Virus record (IMG/VR): IMGVR_UViG_3300037247_001314
Span: 42,805 to 106,804 of that record
Length of the DNA: 64,000 nucleotides
Source: a virus
Direction: 5' to 3' (one strand)
A model generated the notes under the pieces. The model saw only the letters and a list, made by a program, of their open reading frames with translations, was not told the DNA's origin and did not search any database. Positions within the stretch are counted from its first letter, which is position 1, and every line of letters begins with the position of its first letter. This document shows positions 56,094-64,000 of the stretch, in pieces. The translations under genes and the position numbers were made by a program.

Positions 56094-56122
56094 TAGCTAG
56101 GGCATATTGCCCGCTAGGTCAA
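56094..56122 (-). promoter_or_regulatory. Class I promoter upstream of the winged-helix gene
   Basis: TTGACC (56117-56122), 17-nt spacer with GGGCAATATGCCC, TAGCTA (56094-56099). The upstream AGACAAATGTCT half is absent because the preceding gene ends at 56119. Confidence 0.65.
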
Positions 56123-56652
56123 GGCGTAGGTTCTGCAGGTGGTATAGCGGGACGCAGTTGACCTACTGCCCAGACGCCCGCGTACGCCAGCACGCCCGCC
56201 ACCAGCACACCAACGAAAAAGGCGACGGGCCCTACGAGCAACGGCTCCTCGTAGACTGGGATCTCACGCTGTTTGCGCGCCTCCTCGAGCGCTGCTGCAA
56301 TCACCCGCAGCTTTCCCTTCAGCGCGCGGTTGTCGACCTCCAGAGGACCTCTGACAACCGCCACGGCCAACTTCTCGCGCCGTGTCGCGTGGTCGCTCTC
56401 CAGGACTCGCGTTTCTTCGCAATGCTCCACCCCCACGCTGAGCTCGGATGCGAGCGAAAACGTGAGCAGCTGGCCCGAGAAAGGTGCCGGCTCACCTAGA
56501 TGCACCTCAATCGCGTTGAGTTCGTCTTCGTCGTTCTCGTCGGAGGCGCTCCCCTGTGCGAACGAGGTGTTTGCTGAGAGCAGAAGGCTTATGGCGAAGA
56601 CGAGCCACTTTAGCGGTCGCTCGGTCATCAGCTTCTTTGATAGTTTCGGCAT
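56119..56652 (-). CDS. Membrane protein with signal peptide and C-terminal TM (spanin-like?)
   Basis: 177 residues. Signal: LKWLVFAISLLLSANTSFAQ, no lipobox Cys. A charged, partly coiled ectodomain (ALEEARKQREIPVYEE) follows, then the C-terminal segment VGPVAFFVGVLVAGVLAYAG. Such two-ended proteins span periplasm. Overlaps the previous membrane gene by 146 nt, recalling Rz/Rz1 nesting. GGAG precedes ATG 56652. Confidence 0.55.
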   Translation of the reverse strand: MPKLSKKLMTERPLKWLVFAISLLLSANTSFAQGSASDENDEDELNAIEVHLGEPAPFSGQLLTFSLASELSVGVEHCEETRVLESDHATRREKLAVAVVRGPLEVDNRALKGKLRVIAAALEEARKQREIPVYEEPLLVGPVAFFVGVLVAGVLAYAGVWAVGQLRPAIPPAEPTP

Positions 56653-56884
56653 GGGTTTTCTCCAGGTGTCTGGACGCCGCCTCGACGCCCTCCATCTGGA
56701 CGAGCTTAGTCGTCTCGGCCACAGAGTCGATGGCCTTCAGCTCATCTTTCACTGTGTCGAGCGGGCTGTTGAACCGACGTTGAAGTGCGATGCCGGCGAG
56801 CATGCTGAGAATGCCGACGGCGAACGTGCCTGGCACGTACCAGTGAAGGCGCAGCCAGGTGGCCGCTGCTCGCAGCTTACTCAT
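56507..56884 (-). CDS. Inner-membrane protein (i-spanin-like?)
   Basis: 125 residues. WYVPGTFAVGILSMLAGIAL is an N-terminal TM segment; the rest is a charged helical domain (LDTVKDELKAIDSVAETTKL) ending in an Arg-rich tail. Type II topology, as in Rz proteins. Overlaps both neighbours (8 nt up, 146 nt down). Confidence 0.55.
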   Translation of the reverse strand: MSKLRAAATWLRLHWYVPGTFAVGILSMLAGIALQRRFNSPLDTVKDELKAIDSVAETTKLVQMEGVEAASRHLEKTHAETIKEADDRATAKVARLRHKPSALSKHLVRTGERLRRERRRRTQRD

Positions 56885-57233
56885 CGCGTGGCGTGCCGTT
56901 CTCTTTGAGTTTGACCCCGAGGACAGGTAAGTATTTGAGCAACCCAAAACGTTTGAATATGGTGTGGCCCTTCGCCGTCACCGCCGCGAGCACAAGACCC
57001 AACACCACTCGTTCCCCATACGTAGCTGTGGGTTGCCAGGCTACAGTTGTCCAGACAGCAATCTGACAGATGGGCACCGACATGACGACGATGAGTTTCT
57101 GACCGATGGGCCCCGCCCAAAACGATTTGAACAGCGTCTTCAGTATTTCCAGAGTGAACCACGCAGCTACGACGATGAGCACGTTTTGCTGGCTGAGCAA
57201 GTTTGAAAGGGCGAAAGGTGCGTTGTTGTCCAT
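56877..57233 (-). CDS. Holin-like membrane protein
   Basis: 118 residues, three hydrophobic segments (VLIVVAAWFTLEILKTLF, LIVVMSVPICQIAVWTTVAW and RVVLGLVLAAVTAKGHTI). Small size, multiple TM and lysis-like neighbours suggest a holin. ATG 57233 lies 2 nt after the upstream stop. Confidence 0.55.
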   Translation of the reverse strand: MDNNAPFALSNLLSQQNVLIVVAAWFTLEILKTLFKSFWAGPIGQKLIVVMSVPICQIAVWTTVAWQPTATYGERVVLGLVLAAVTAKGHTIFKRFGLLKYLPVLGVKLKENGTPRDE

Positions 57234-57234
57234 A

Positions 57235-57537
57235 TCAACTGTCCGTTGGTTTGGGTGGAGTCTCAGTCTCGGTGGCGTCTTTGTCGACGTCATCCTTTTT
57301 GTCTTTGGCGTTAATGACGTCAAGTAACATATCAGCTAAAACCTTCACGCCGCCTTGGGCCACTAAAAGCGACTCCCGGTGGGTGACAACTTGCTTCTCC
57401 AAGTAAGTCAGCTTTTGAACTAAGCCGTTAGCCGACACGATGGTGGATTCCCATTTCTGGAAAACAGGCTTTGCCGAAGCAGGCAGCGTTTCGCCGTGCG
57501 ATGCGCGCAGCGCTTGTAGTTTCTCTTCGTTGGTCAT
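57235..57537 (-). CDS. Helical hypothetical protein
   Basis: 100 residues from ATG 57537 (TAGGAG upstream). ANGLVQKLTYLEKQVVTHRE is a helix; C-terminus acidic and Thr/Pro-rich (KDATETETPPKPTDS). Between tail and lysis genes. Unknown. Confidence 0.55.
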   Translation of the reverse strand: MTNEEKLQALRASHGETLPASAKPVFQKWESTIVSANGLVQKLTYLEKQVVTHRESLLVAQGGVKVLADMLLDVINAKDKKDDVDKDATETETPPKPTDS

Positions 57538-57544
57538 GCCGCTC

Positions 57545-59761
57545 CTATGGTCGCCCGTACACCCGAATCCACCCAGCGATTTCATCGGCGCCGCTCCGTA
57601 GCGTGACTCTGACTGATCCCGAGTGGGCACTGATGTGGTCCTTGTCAAACCACATAGTGACGTCTGCCGTCGGCGCCGCGCTGCTCCCCGTGGTGATAGT
57701 GGCGTCCTCATCGACGAAACGCATCATGTTCATCTGAGTAGCTGTGGCTAACGTCACGCCAGTTTTCGCGGATGCGCCCGCTGTCTTGGTGCCCACATAC
57801 TCTGTCTGCAAGGAAAGGATTTCCGCGCTCGCTCCGGTGATGGTGTCGCCTCCAATCACCGACAACCCTGCACCCTCACCAGCTATGCTGGTCCCCACTA
57901 CTACGACGTCAGATATCGCCTGTACGCGTACTGCGTCTGCGCCAACGTAAATGTTGGTCACATCCACTTCGTCCGCATTCACCTCAGCCCACGGGTTCCC
58001 TGGCGTACCCAGCTTGTATGTGCCCGCTGACGGAAGCACGTCGCCAGTGACGGCGCTGCCGCCCGTCAGGTCTAGGAAAGTCCCGACGTCAAGCACGCCG
58101 CTGAGGTCAATATCTTTTGACCATATTTTGAGGAATCTCTTGTCGGTAGCGCCCTGCGTAACCGTCTCAGTTACTGAGGAGGTGATTAGCGCGGGTCCTA
58201 TCACGACGCCTGCGCCCGTGTCCGCTATCGTAACGTCGGTGGGGTTCAGCGTCGTTGATGCTGAACCGTCGACCGCTCGGACAAGCGCAGCGGCGCCCAC
58301 CGCTTTTATTTCGCCGCCATTGGCTGTGATGTCCCCACTGTTGTTGACGGTGATATTGCTGGAGCCGCTGCCGTTGAGGATAATGTCCCCGTCGTCATTG
58401 ACGGTGATATCGCCAGAGCCCGTACCATTGAGGGTGATGCTTCCGTCGTTGTTGAGAACGATCCCCCCGGAACCCGTACCGTTAAGGGTCAGCACCCCGT
58501 CACCGTTCAGGACAGCGCCGGCACTAGCGATGGTCAAGCTCCCGGTTCCGTCGATGGCGATGTTGCTGGCGCCCGTCATCGTGAGCTCGCCGCCAGCCAT
58601 CTGCAGCGGCCCTGTGCCCATCGAGATTTCGGCGCTGCCCGCAAGGTCCAGAACACCGGCGCCGATAGTGATGTCGTCGCCACTTGAAGGCAGGGTGGCC
58701 TGCTCATCGGTATCAAACACAATAGAACCCAAAGGCTTCGTACTCGGGTTACCGTTTAGGCTCAGTTTGTTATCGAGGCTGTCTGGAGTGTCGTCCCAAA
58801 CTCGACTGCCTGGATAGTCGATTGGGTTGTCACCTGTCTGGATTTCTTCCAGCTTCTTCATAACAAATGCGACAAACGTCTGGAGGTCCTGGATACCGTT
58901 TGGGCCACCACGGTCGTCATTGCGGTCAGCTGCAGTGCCCCACGCAGAGCGGAAGCTATCGGTCTCTGCCCAGTCTCCTACCGCCTCTGAACCTGGAACG
59001 GTGGCGCCTTTGTCGTCGATATCGACTTCGGCGGCAGACGTGCGCGCGACGATGCGGTGCAAGCCAGCGTTGAGGCCAGTGCCGTTTGGGAGGTGTAAAT
59101 ATTTTCCACGTGACGCGGCCGTCATACCCGTGAGGCCTGTAACAGGGATAACCCCAGCACCCGGGGCCCCCATCACAGCCGCTGCTCCAGACGCTGCTGT
59201 CGCGACAAACTCTAGGCCTTCGAAGTAGAGGGGGCGCTTGTTGGTAATAGCCGTGATGGCGCCCGCAAGGACGACGACCTCAGCGGTCTGGAGCCAATCC
59301 GCTCCCGGAGAAACCAAACCAGCGCGTAGGCTCCAGTTAGCGAGACGTTTCGTGGGGATGCTCTGCGTAAACTCGGCGGGTGTCGCCGGATTCCAGAACA
59401 CGCGATTTTCAAAAGTGCCGTCGACGTACTCAAAGCGCACATAAATGTTGTACGTGCCATCAGCGAAGCCAGCCAGGTCCAGAATCTTCTGTGCGTCCCC
59501 TGACGTCGTCAAGGCACCATAGGCCACGGCTCCCTTATTGCGAAAAGCGAGAATGGCCACACCCAACTGCACACGGAGTTGGGCAGCTGTCGGGTTGTCT
59601 GCTTTGAACCCGCCCACAATCCATGCGCGCGTGCCCGCTGGGTTTGTGGAAAAGTTCGCTGGACCTTCGACAGCGTGGTCCTGCGGAGTCACCTGCGCGA
59701 TAGCTTCAAAGTCGCTGCGGTCGATGCGCTCATTGTTTTCTACACGGACTTGGTTTTGCAT
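57545..59761 (-). CDS. Tail fibre-like structural protein
   Basis: 738 residues. N-terminal domain VRFEYVDGTFENRVFWNPAT suggests an attachment domain; from about 380 a series of ~14-residue beta-helix-like repeats (LNGTGSGDITVNDDGDIILN, then further copies) and a C-terminal beta-rich part with ITSSVTETVTQG. No chaperone-type peptidase at the end seen. Probably a tail fibre or spike component; follows the baseplate-like genes. Confidence 0.65.
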   Translation of the reverse strand: MQNQVRVENNERIDRSDFEAIAQVTPQDHAVEGPANFSTNPAGTRAWIVGGFKADNPTAAQLRVQLGVAILAFRNKGAVAYGALTTSGDAQKILDLAGFADGTYNIYVRFEYVDGTFENRVFWNPATPAEFTQSIPTKRLANWSLRAGLVSPGADWLQTAEVVVLAGAITAITNKRPLYFEGLEFVATAASGAAAVMGAPGAGVIPVTGLTGMTAASRGKYLHLPNGTGLNAGLHRIVARTSAAEVDIDDKGATVPGSEAVGDWAETDSFRSAWGTAADRNDDRGGPNGIQDLQTFVAFVMKKLEEIQTGDNPIDYPGSRVWDDTPDSLDNKLSLNGNPSTKPLGSIVFDTDEQATLPSSGDDITIGAGVLDLAGSAEISMGTGPLQMAGGELTMTGASNIAIDGTGSLTIASAGAVLNGDGVLTLNGTGSGGIVLNNDGSITLNGTGSGDITVNDDGDIILNGSGSSNITVNNSGDITANGGEIKAVGAAALVRAVDGSASTTLNPTDVTIADTGAGVVIGPALITSSVTETVTQGATDKRFLKIWSKDIDLSGVLDVGTFLDLTGGSAVTGDVLPSAGTYKLGTPGNPWAEVNADEVDVTNIYVGADAVRVQAISDVVVVGTSIAGEGAGLSVIGGDTITGASAEILSLQTEYVGTKTAGASAKTGVTLATATQMNMMRFVDEDATITTGSSAAPTADVTMWFDKDHISAHSGSVRVTLRSGADEIAGWIRVYGRP
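58330..58520 (-). repeat. In-frame GNGSG-type coding repeats in the fibre gene
   Basis: Repeats of about 42 nt encoding units such as GTGSGDITVNDDGDIILN. They belong to the beta-helical shaft and may vary by recombination among phages. Confidence 0.6.
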
Positions 59762-59768
59762 ATTGGCC

Positions 59769-62165
59769 TCAGGAACTGACTTCGGGGATCACACCAGCAA
59801 CAGTTAGCTCGTCGATGAACGCCTCAAAAGCTCCGAGCGTGCTCGACGGTAGAAAAAACGGATAGTGCGTATACTCTACGGGATCGGTCGCTGGAATGGG
59901 CGTGGTGTCGTCAGAGCTATCGATTAGCGCTTGAGCGCTCAGCACCATCGTGTACCGCACCCGCATGATGAGTTCGATGTTTGTGAAGTTGAACGGAGGG
60001 TTGTCTCGCAACGTCGCCACCAAACCCGCGACCGATCCAGCATCGGACAACTCCCACGCGAGCGTACCGGTCTCATCAACAAAGTTGGGGTCCAGACGCA
60101 CCGTCAACCCAGATTCAGTTACGTAACCTGAGGACTCACGAAGCTCCCACGTGATGGTGGTCTCAGTGACAAACGATTGGCCAATGCTGACGCTGTTCAC
60201 TTCCACTTCATCAGCGGAAATGTAAGCGGTGATTTGAAACACGCCGGTGTTTGTCGGATTAGCTGCCAACGGCACGAGAATGACGCGGCCGATATCTCCA
60301 GGCACAAATGCGCTGGCAGTAGCGTCTACAAACCTATCAGGCGCTCCCGAACTTACAGCCCCGTTGGTCCCACTCGTGCCGGTAGCCGCACCAACAACGA
60401 GGCACTCGCCAGAGGCCCCCTCTTCTCCTGGCTGGAAGGGGAAACCTGTGAGCGTATCGAGAACGTGTGTGGCCAAACTGCTCCCCGCGTTAGGACCGGC
60501 GCCCAACACTTCGAGCGTTTTGCCCTGGTCGTCTGGAAACTTGAACGCGTCGTCATCGTTTACAACAGTAACGCGAGCCACATGCGCGGTTTCAACGAAG
60601 GCGCGGTCTTTCTCCCGGCCCACAAGTGTGACCTTGTCTACGTCGACAAAAGTAGCGGCCACCCAAGTGCCGTTGTTGTTGCCCCCCTGCGCATTGGTTA
60701 CCTGCGAATCGAAGGTGCGCACCGCGCTGCCCACGTCGGCGGCGAGGAGATTGGCGGAGTTTGTGTCCAGAGTCGACGGAGCAGCGGCCAGGGTGTCCGC
60801 AACCGTGCCTCGCACATTCCAATAGTCCGTCGAGGTCTCTGCGTTAAAGTTGACGCTCTTGACGAAAATGTCTGGAAGCTCGGTGGCAGCCGTGACGCCA
60901 AATACGAAAGAGGTCTCGGTCGTGGCCGAAAACGAAGCATGAGCGAGCGTCTGGACAACAACGCCATTGCGGGTGAGCGCGACGAGGTCCTCTGCCTTTT
61001 TGTGTATAGCGTAGGTTGCGTACTCGTCAGCGGTGAAGTCGCTGCTACCTGCAATGAAGTTTCCAGACGAGTTTCCAAAACCAACGGCAACGTCCCCCCC
61101 ACCGGCGTCTTCGAACACGATACGCAGCAGGCGGGCCCCATCGGCAAGGTCGAGCGTAAAGTTTTGGTTCCCGTTAGACGTGAGCGCAGCGAAGCGCAAG
61201 TGCGCGTCCAAATAGGCATTGGCCGACTCGGGTTGGATACGGGCGTGGTGCGTGTAGAGTCCAGACGCAGCGCCTCCTGTCATATCAAACTGCGTGACGC
61301 CGTCGTCTGCGGCTACGTTGGCCACTTCAACGCCTTCGCTGCCAGTGCCTGAAAAAGTCCAGACAGCTATCCCCGCGTCACCAGTGTAGCGAATCTCAGT
61401 GAACACACTGGGTAGTTGGGTGAGTAGTTCAAACTCTCCAAGCTCGTCGGCGAGCAGCGCGCTGGCAAAGATGCCAACGAGGGATGCTTCCGCGAGCGTT
61501 ACCTCTTTTGCAGCGTCGTCTAACGCCAATGGTAAATCCACCCCTACGTAGGCTTTGCCCTCCGACACCGTGGTCAGCAGTAAAATGCCGCCCGTGATGC
61601 GAATGAACACCGTGTTGGGAGTGACAACGAGGTTCTCGTAGACTTCGAAGTTACCAGCACCAAAGAAAGCTGTGAGAGCCAACTCCAGCGCGTAGATAGT
61701 TCCCTTCGGTGTGTACGCTAAAGCTTTGATAACTTCGCGGAACACATCGTCATCAGAGAGTTCAGGGGGCCGACCAACGCCAAGGTTGCGACCGAGCGTC
61801 GATAAGTCCGCCCCCACCGCACTGTCCACAAACAAACTTAGGCGCAGTTTGTCAAGGTCACTAAACTCCCGTGAGAAGTCGATGACGTCGGACAGGACGG
61901 CAACGTCCCCCTTGAGCCCCGTGACCTCCGTAACACCCTCGAAGTGCGTGATGCCGTCCAGCGTCGTGAGCGTCTTGCTCGCGTAGAGGTGGACGATGCT
62001 ATTGACCACGATGACGCCCGAGTCAGGCCACTCGTTCGTGGTCTCCACGGTGAGCGTTGTATCAGTAACGGCAGCGGCCACCGTGGAGCGCGTGAACCGC
62101 ACCCCACCGAGCTCGTTGAGCAGCCCGCCGATAGCGCGCGTGATAGCTTCGAGGACGCCAGCCAT
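59769..62165 (-). CDS. Large tail/baseplate protein
   Basis: 798 residues. VGADLSTLGRNLGVGRPPEL followed by SDDDVFREVIKALAYTPKGT matches phage tail proteins near baseplate J/gpI. The N-terminus (AITRAIGGLLNELGGVRFTR) precedes a beta-rich region (TVAAAVTDTTLTVETTNEWP). Later parts resemble lectin/jelly-roll repeats (NGNQNFTLDLADGARLLRIV). Structural by context. Confidence 0.65.
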   Translation of the reverse strand: MAGVLEAITRAIGGLLNELGGVRFTRSTVAAAVTDTTLTVETTNEWPDSGVIVVNSIVHLYASKTLTTLDGITHFEGVTEVTGLKGDVAVLSDVIDFSREFSDLDKLRLSLFVDSAVGADLSTLGRNLGVGRPPELSDDDVFREVIKALAYTPKGTIYALELALTAFFGAGNFEVYENLVVTPNTVFIRITGGILLLTTVSEGKAYVGVDLPLALDDAAKEVTLAEASLVGIFASALLADELGEFELLTQLPSVFTEIRYTGDAGIAVWTFSGTGSEGVEVANVAADDGVTQFDMTGGAASGLYTHHARIQPESANAYLDAHLRFAALTSNGNQNFTLDLADGARLLRIVFEDAGGGDVAVGFGNSSGNFIAGSSDFTADEYATYAIHKKAEDLVALTRNGVVVQTLAHASFSATTETSFVFGVTAATELPDIFVKSVNFNAETSTDYWNVRGTVADTLAAAPSTLDTNSANLLAADVGSAVRTFDSQVTNAQGGNNNGTWVAATFVDVDKVTLVGREKDRAFVETAHVARVTVVNDDDAFKFPDDQGKTLEVLGAGPNAGSSLATHVLDTLTGFPFQPGEEGASGECLVVGAATGTSGTNGAVSSGAPDRFVDATASAFVPGDIGRVILVPLAANPTNTGVFQITAYISADEVEVNSVSIGQSFVTETTITWELRESSGYVTESGLTVRLDPNFVDETGTLAWELSDAGSVAGLVATLRDNPPFNFTNIELIMRVRYTMVLSAQALIDSSDDTTPIPATDPVEYTHYPFFLPSSTLGAFEAFIDELTVAGVIPEVSS

Positions 62166-62929
62166 CAGACGTTTACCCTCCGTGCATCAAAACCGTCGAT
62201 CCACTGGTTCCTTAGATTGTTGAAGTTTTCTCGCATAGTGATCCAAAACCCTACGCGGCACGACGCTGTGCCGTAGGGAACGAACCTCCCACCGGGGCCG
62301 ACCACAACTTCCTGCAACAATGTCCAGACAGGCGTGGCCTCCGTGCCAGAGTTGTAGTAGGCGCGGACAGTGTCGCGATCGACGGTGGGTCCGTTTTTGG
62401 TCGGGATAACGTCAATCCTAACTTGCACCCACGTGCTCACTCCGATGTTGACTAAATCTGTATAGAGAGGCGACCCGAGTGTTCCACCGTTCGTTCCGTT
62501 CACCGCGAAGCCGAGAAACCCATTATCGCTATTCGCATTTCCGCCAGTCCGACCCCCCATCCCCATGCAGAGGCCAGAATGGTAGTTGTTGCTGCTGCTC
62601 GAACCCCCGAGACCACCTTTGACGTGGATACCAACCGCGCACTTTTCATTGTTGTTCGTAGCGGAGCGGATCCAGGCACGCACTGAGATGGCAGCCGTAT
62701 CGGGATATTGAAAGAAATCGGGGTGTGCGATCTCCTCAAGATTGTACGTCAATGTTGTGTTGTGGACTCCATTCGTATTCGACTGCGCGTAGCGTCGACA
62801 ATCCGCGCCGTTCAGAGTGAGCGGACTACCGAGCGAAGCGTTTATTTGCTGCGTCCCCTCGTCACCACCTATGAACGCTGGGGGACCGCTGTTTACAAAC
62901 TTAACCGTATCCCAATCTACAAACGCCAT
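62165..62929 (-). CDS. Putative virion protein, jelly-roll-like
   Basis: 254 residues from ATG 62929, overlapping the upstream TGA. Gly/Asn/Ser-rich beta protein (TTLTYNLEEIAHPDFFQYPD, VRAWIRSATNNNEKCAVGIH). Similar in style to tail-associated carbohydrate-binding domains. Probably a tail accessory. Confidence 0.55.
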   Translation of the reverse strand: MAFVDWDTVKFVNSGPPAFIGGDEGTQQINASLGSPLTLNGADCRRYAQSNTNGVHNTTLTYNLEEIAHPDFFQYPDTAAISVRAWIRSATNNNEKCAVGIHVKGGLGGSSSSNNYHSGLCMGMGGRTGGNANSDNGFLGFAVNGTNGGTLGSPLYTDLVNIGVSTWVQVRIDVIPTKNGPTVDRDTVRAYYNSGTEATPVWTLLQEVVVGPGGRFVPYGTASCRVGFWITMRENFNNLRNQWIDGFDARRVNV

Positions 62930-63612
62930 CAGGTCCACCCACTCGCTGTTTCAAAGCTCTCTGTCTGTTGTGTATCAGGAGCATCGAAGTCAGGCGTAGG
63001 CACGACGATGCCAGTCCACCCCGATGTCGCCTCGAAGCTGTCCAAGAACTGTGTGCTTGGCGCGTCAAAATCGGGCTCACAGAACCCGGTCCACCCCTCA
63101 CACGCCTCAAAGCTGTCCACCTGCTGTGTGTCGGGGGACTCGAAGTCCGCCACTGGAGGCAGCGCACCGAGGAGCGCGGCCACCGTATTCAAACTGCGGG
63201 CGCCCGTCCGCATTCTTGGAGGAAATGCCCGGCGAAGTTCAAACACTTTCGAGCGCCAGCTCCTCGCGGCCACAACGAGTCCTTGGGGCAGCGATCCCGA
63301 GGAGGCTCCCTGTATGACCTCGACAGTGAAGTCCGCGCCGATGGGCATCGGGGGCATGACTACGCGAAGGACGTTGCCCGCAAGAGGCACGGGCCGGTTC
63401 CCTTGCCCACGTGAACCGCTGTAGCACTCGAACGTCAAGGCCTCACGCGTGATGAGGACTTGAGCGGGCTCGTTCTTGAACGTGCCGATGAGGAACACCT
63501 CGTTCCCCCCATCGTCGTCCACCACCGACGGCTGAATAGAATCCACGGCCACCGTGGTGGTCGAGAAATCCTCAAGCGGCGGCGGCACGAAGCCCGTGAA
63601 GATATCAGACAT
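62929..63612 (-). CDS. Tail protein with three C-terminal repeats
   Basis: 227 residues from ATG 63612. N-terminal half beta-rich (LITREALTFECYSGSRGQGN). The last ~80 residues are three copies of a 24-26-residue unit, D-F-E/D-S/A-P-D/S-T-Q-x3-SFEA...GWT. Likely a virion protein with a repeat that contributes to multimerisation or host-surface contact. Confidence 0.55.
   Translation of the reverse strand: MSDIFTGFVPPPLEDFSTTTVAVDSIQPSVVDDDGGNEVFLIGTFKNEPAQVLITREALTFECYSGSRGQGNRPVPLAGNVLRVVMPPMPIGADFTVEVIQGASSGSLPQGLVVAARSWRSKVFELRRAFPPRMRTGARSLNTVAALLGALPPVADFESPDTQQVDSFEACEGWTGFCEPDFDAPSTQFLDSFEATSGWTGIVVPTPDFDAPDTQQTESFETASGWT
62932..63165 (-). repeat. Three-unit coding repeat at the end of the 62929 gene
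   Basis: About 75-nt units encoding DFxxPxTQxxDSFEAxxGWT. Units share roughly two thirds of residues, so they arose by duplication. Confidence 0.65.
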
Positions 63613-63691
63613 GAGACACACCGTAGCGCATCCGCGTGAAGCCGGAAGGGGCTACGCGTCCAGACAGTCGGGCGACATTCAGACAAGCCAT
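63605..63691 (-). CDS. Very small 28-residue frame
   Basis: MACLNVARLSGRVAPSGFTR onward. It fills the only gap between two tail genes. It starts in a TAATG overlap and ends in the standard 8-nt junction (ATGTCTGA), which favours reality, but there is no ribosome site. Confidence 0.35.
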   Translation of the reverse strand: MACLNVARLSGRVAPSGFTRMRYGVSHV

Positions 63692-64000
63692 TAGGTGAGT
63701 GTCACGTTGCCCGCTGTTGTCCGCGGGAGTTGGTCGTCTAAGATAATGACGTCGATAGCTGGCAGCGTGAGCGTGGTATTCGTGACCCCCGAAACGCTCA
63801 TGATGATTTCGATAAGCCGGTTGCGGAGCACATCTCCTGAAATACCAAGATTGTTAATGTACTCCAGTATCGCGTCAGAAACCTCTGTCTGGACGGAAAG
63901 CTCGTCGAAACCTTCAGCAATGACGAGGTTCGCGGTCACCTGCTGAATGAGTATCTGGGGAACGGCAGTTAGCACTCGCACGCCGCCCGCGCGCCAGCCT
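63691..64000 (-). CDS. Baseplate J-like protein, 5' end outside the window
   Basis: 102 C-terminal residues; frame open through the right edge. AGGVRVLTAVPQILIQQVTA and VSDAILEYINNLGISGDVLR followed by NRLIEIIMSVSGVTNTTL match the C-terminal domain of the phage baseplate J / gp6 family (helix-strand-V-x-G-V-xN block). Baseplate wedge component. Confidence 0.7.
   Translation of the reverse strand, partial: GWRAGGVRVLTAVPQILIQQVTANLVIAEGFDELSVQTEVSDAILEYINNLGISGDVLRNRLIEIIMSVSGVTNTTLTLPAIDVIILDDQLPRTTAGNVTLT

Noticed and set aside
1-64000. tRNA or rRNA genes
   Set aside because: No cloverleaf with a T-loop GTTCGAATC-type core or conserved rRNA stretch was noticed by reading.

Overview
The window looks like a segment of a large, probably tailed (myovirus-type) phage genome with G+C in the high 50s. 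Every convincing gene lies on the minus strand, so transcription runs from coordinate 64000 towards 1. Genes are packed with 4-nt or 8-nt stop/start overlaps. I see no integrase, tRNA, rRNA, CRISPR array or insertion sequence. The host cannot be named; the strong promoters have near-consensus sigma-70 boxes (TTGACA, 16-17 nt, TATxxT), which fits a bacterium with an ordinary housekeeping sigma factor.

Layout from the upstream (high-coordinate) end. 57.2-64 kb: baseplate J-like protein, three further tail proteins including a repeat-rich fibre-like protein, then a small helical protein. 56.1-57.2 kb: membrane proteins that look like a holin/spanin lysis group. 41.5-56 kb: the replication and recombination core, with a winged-helix protein, a UvsW-type helicase interrupted by an intein, an Hfq-like Sm protein, a replicative helicase, a DnaG-type primase, a ribbon-helix-helix-like protein, a sigma-like factor, a histone H1-like protein, family A DNA polymerase, a UvsY-like protein, an ssDNA-binding protein and a RecA/UvsX recombinase. 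33-41 kb: Mre11/Rad50-type nuclease pair, HNH nuclease, possible small terminase, sliding clamp-like protein and an N-acetylmuramoyl-L-alanine amidase. 27-33 kb: a lysine/PQPGM-rich protein, ADP-ribosylglycohydrolase, Dam-type methylase, PHP phosphoesterase and an XRE regulator. 1-27 kb: dozens of small accessory genes (zinc ribbons, winged helices, MazG, ThyX, a HAD phosphatase, an HU protein, a caspase-like protein and a C5-cytosine methylase).

The most striking object is in the helicase gene. Its intein (53608..54630) carries, in the +1 frame and behind its own GGAGGT ribosome site, a complete two-zinc-finger Vsr/EDxHD-like nuclease (53652..54437). This looks like an overprinted homing endonuclease hidden in an intein that remains open in its own frame. 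A second overprint lies inside the cytosine methylase gene.

Window-wide patterns stand out. The 7-mer GTCTGGA recurs in both orientations about every 400 bp. A tag resembling KKRAVTL occurs at one end of eight otherwise unrelated proteins. Eight promoters share one architecture, with an inverted repeat in the spacer and another at the upstream edge, and three copies of a second element (TTGCAC-18-TGTCTA-like) precede other genes. Several predicted leaders are only about 10 nt long, so the Shine-Dalgarno sequence would sit at the very 5' end of the mRNA.

Gene functions are assigned from motifs read by eye; no database search was run. Small genes without recognised motifs are called only as open frames in good gene context.
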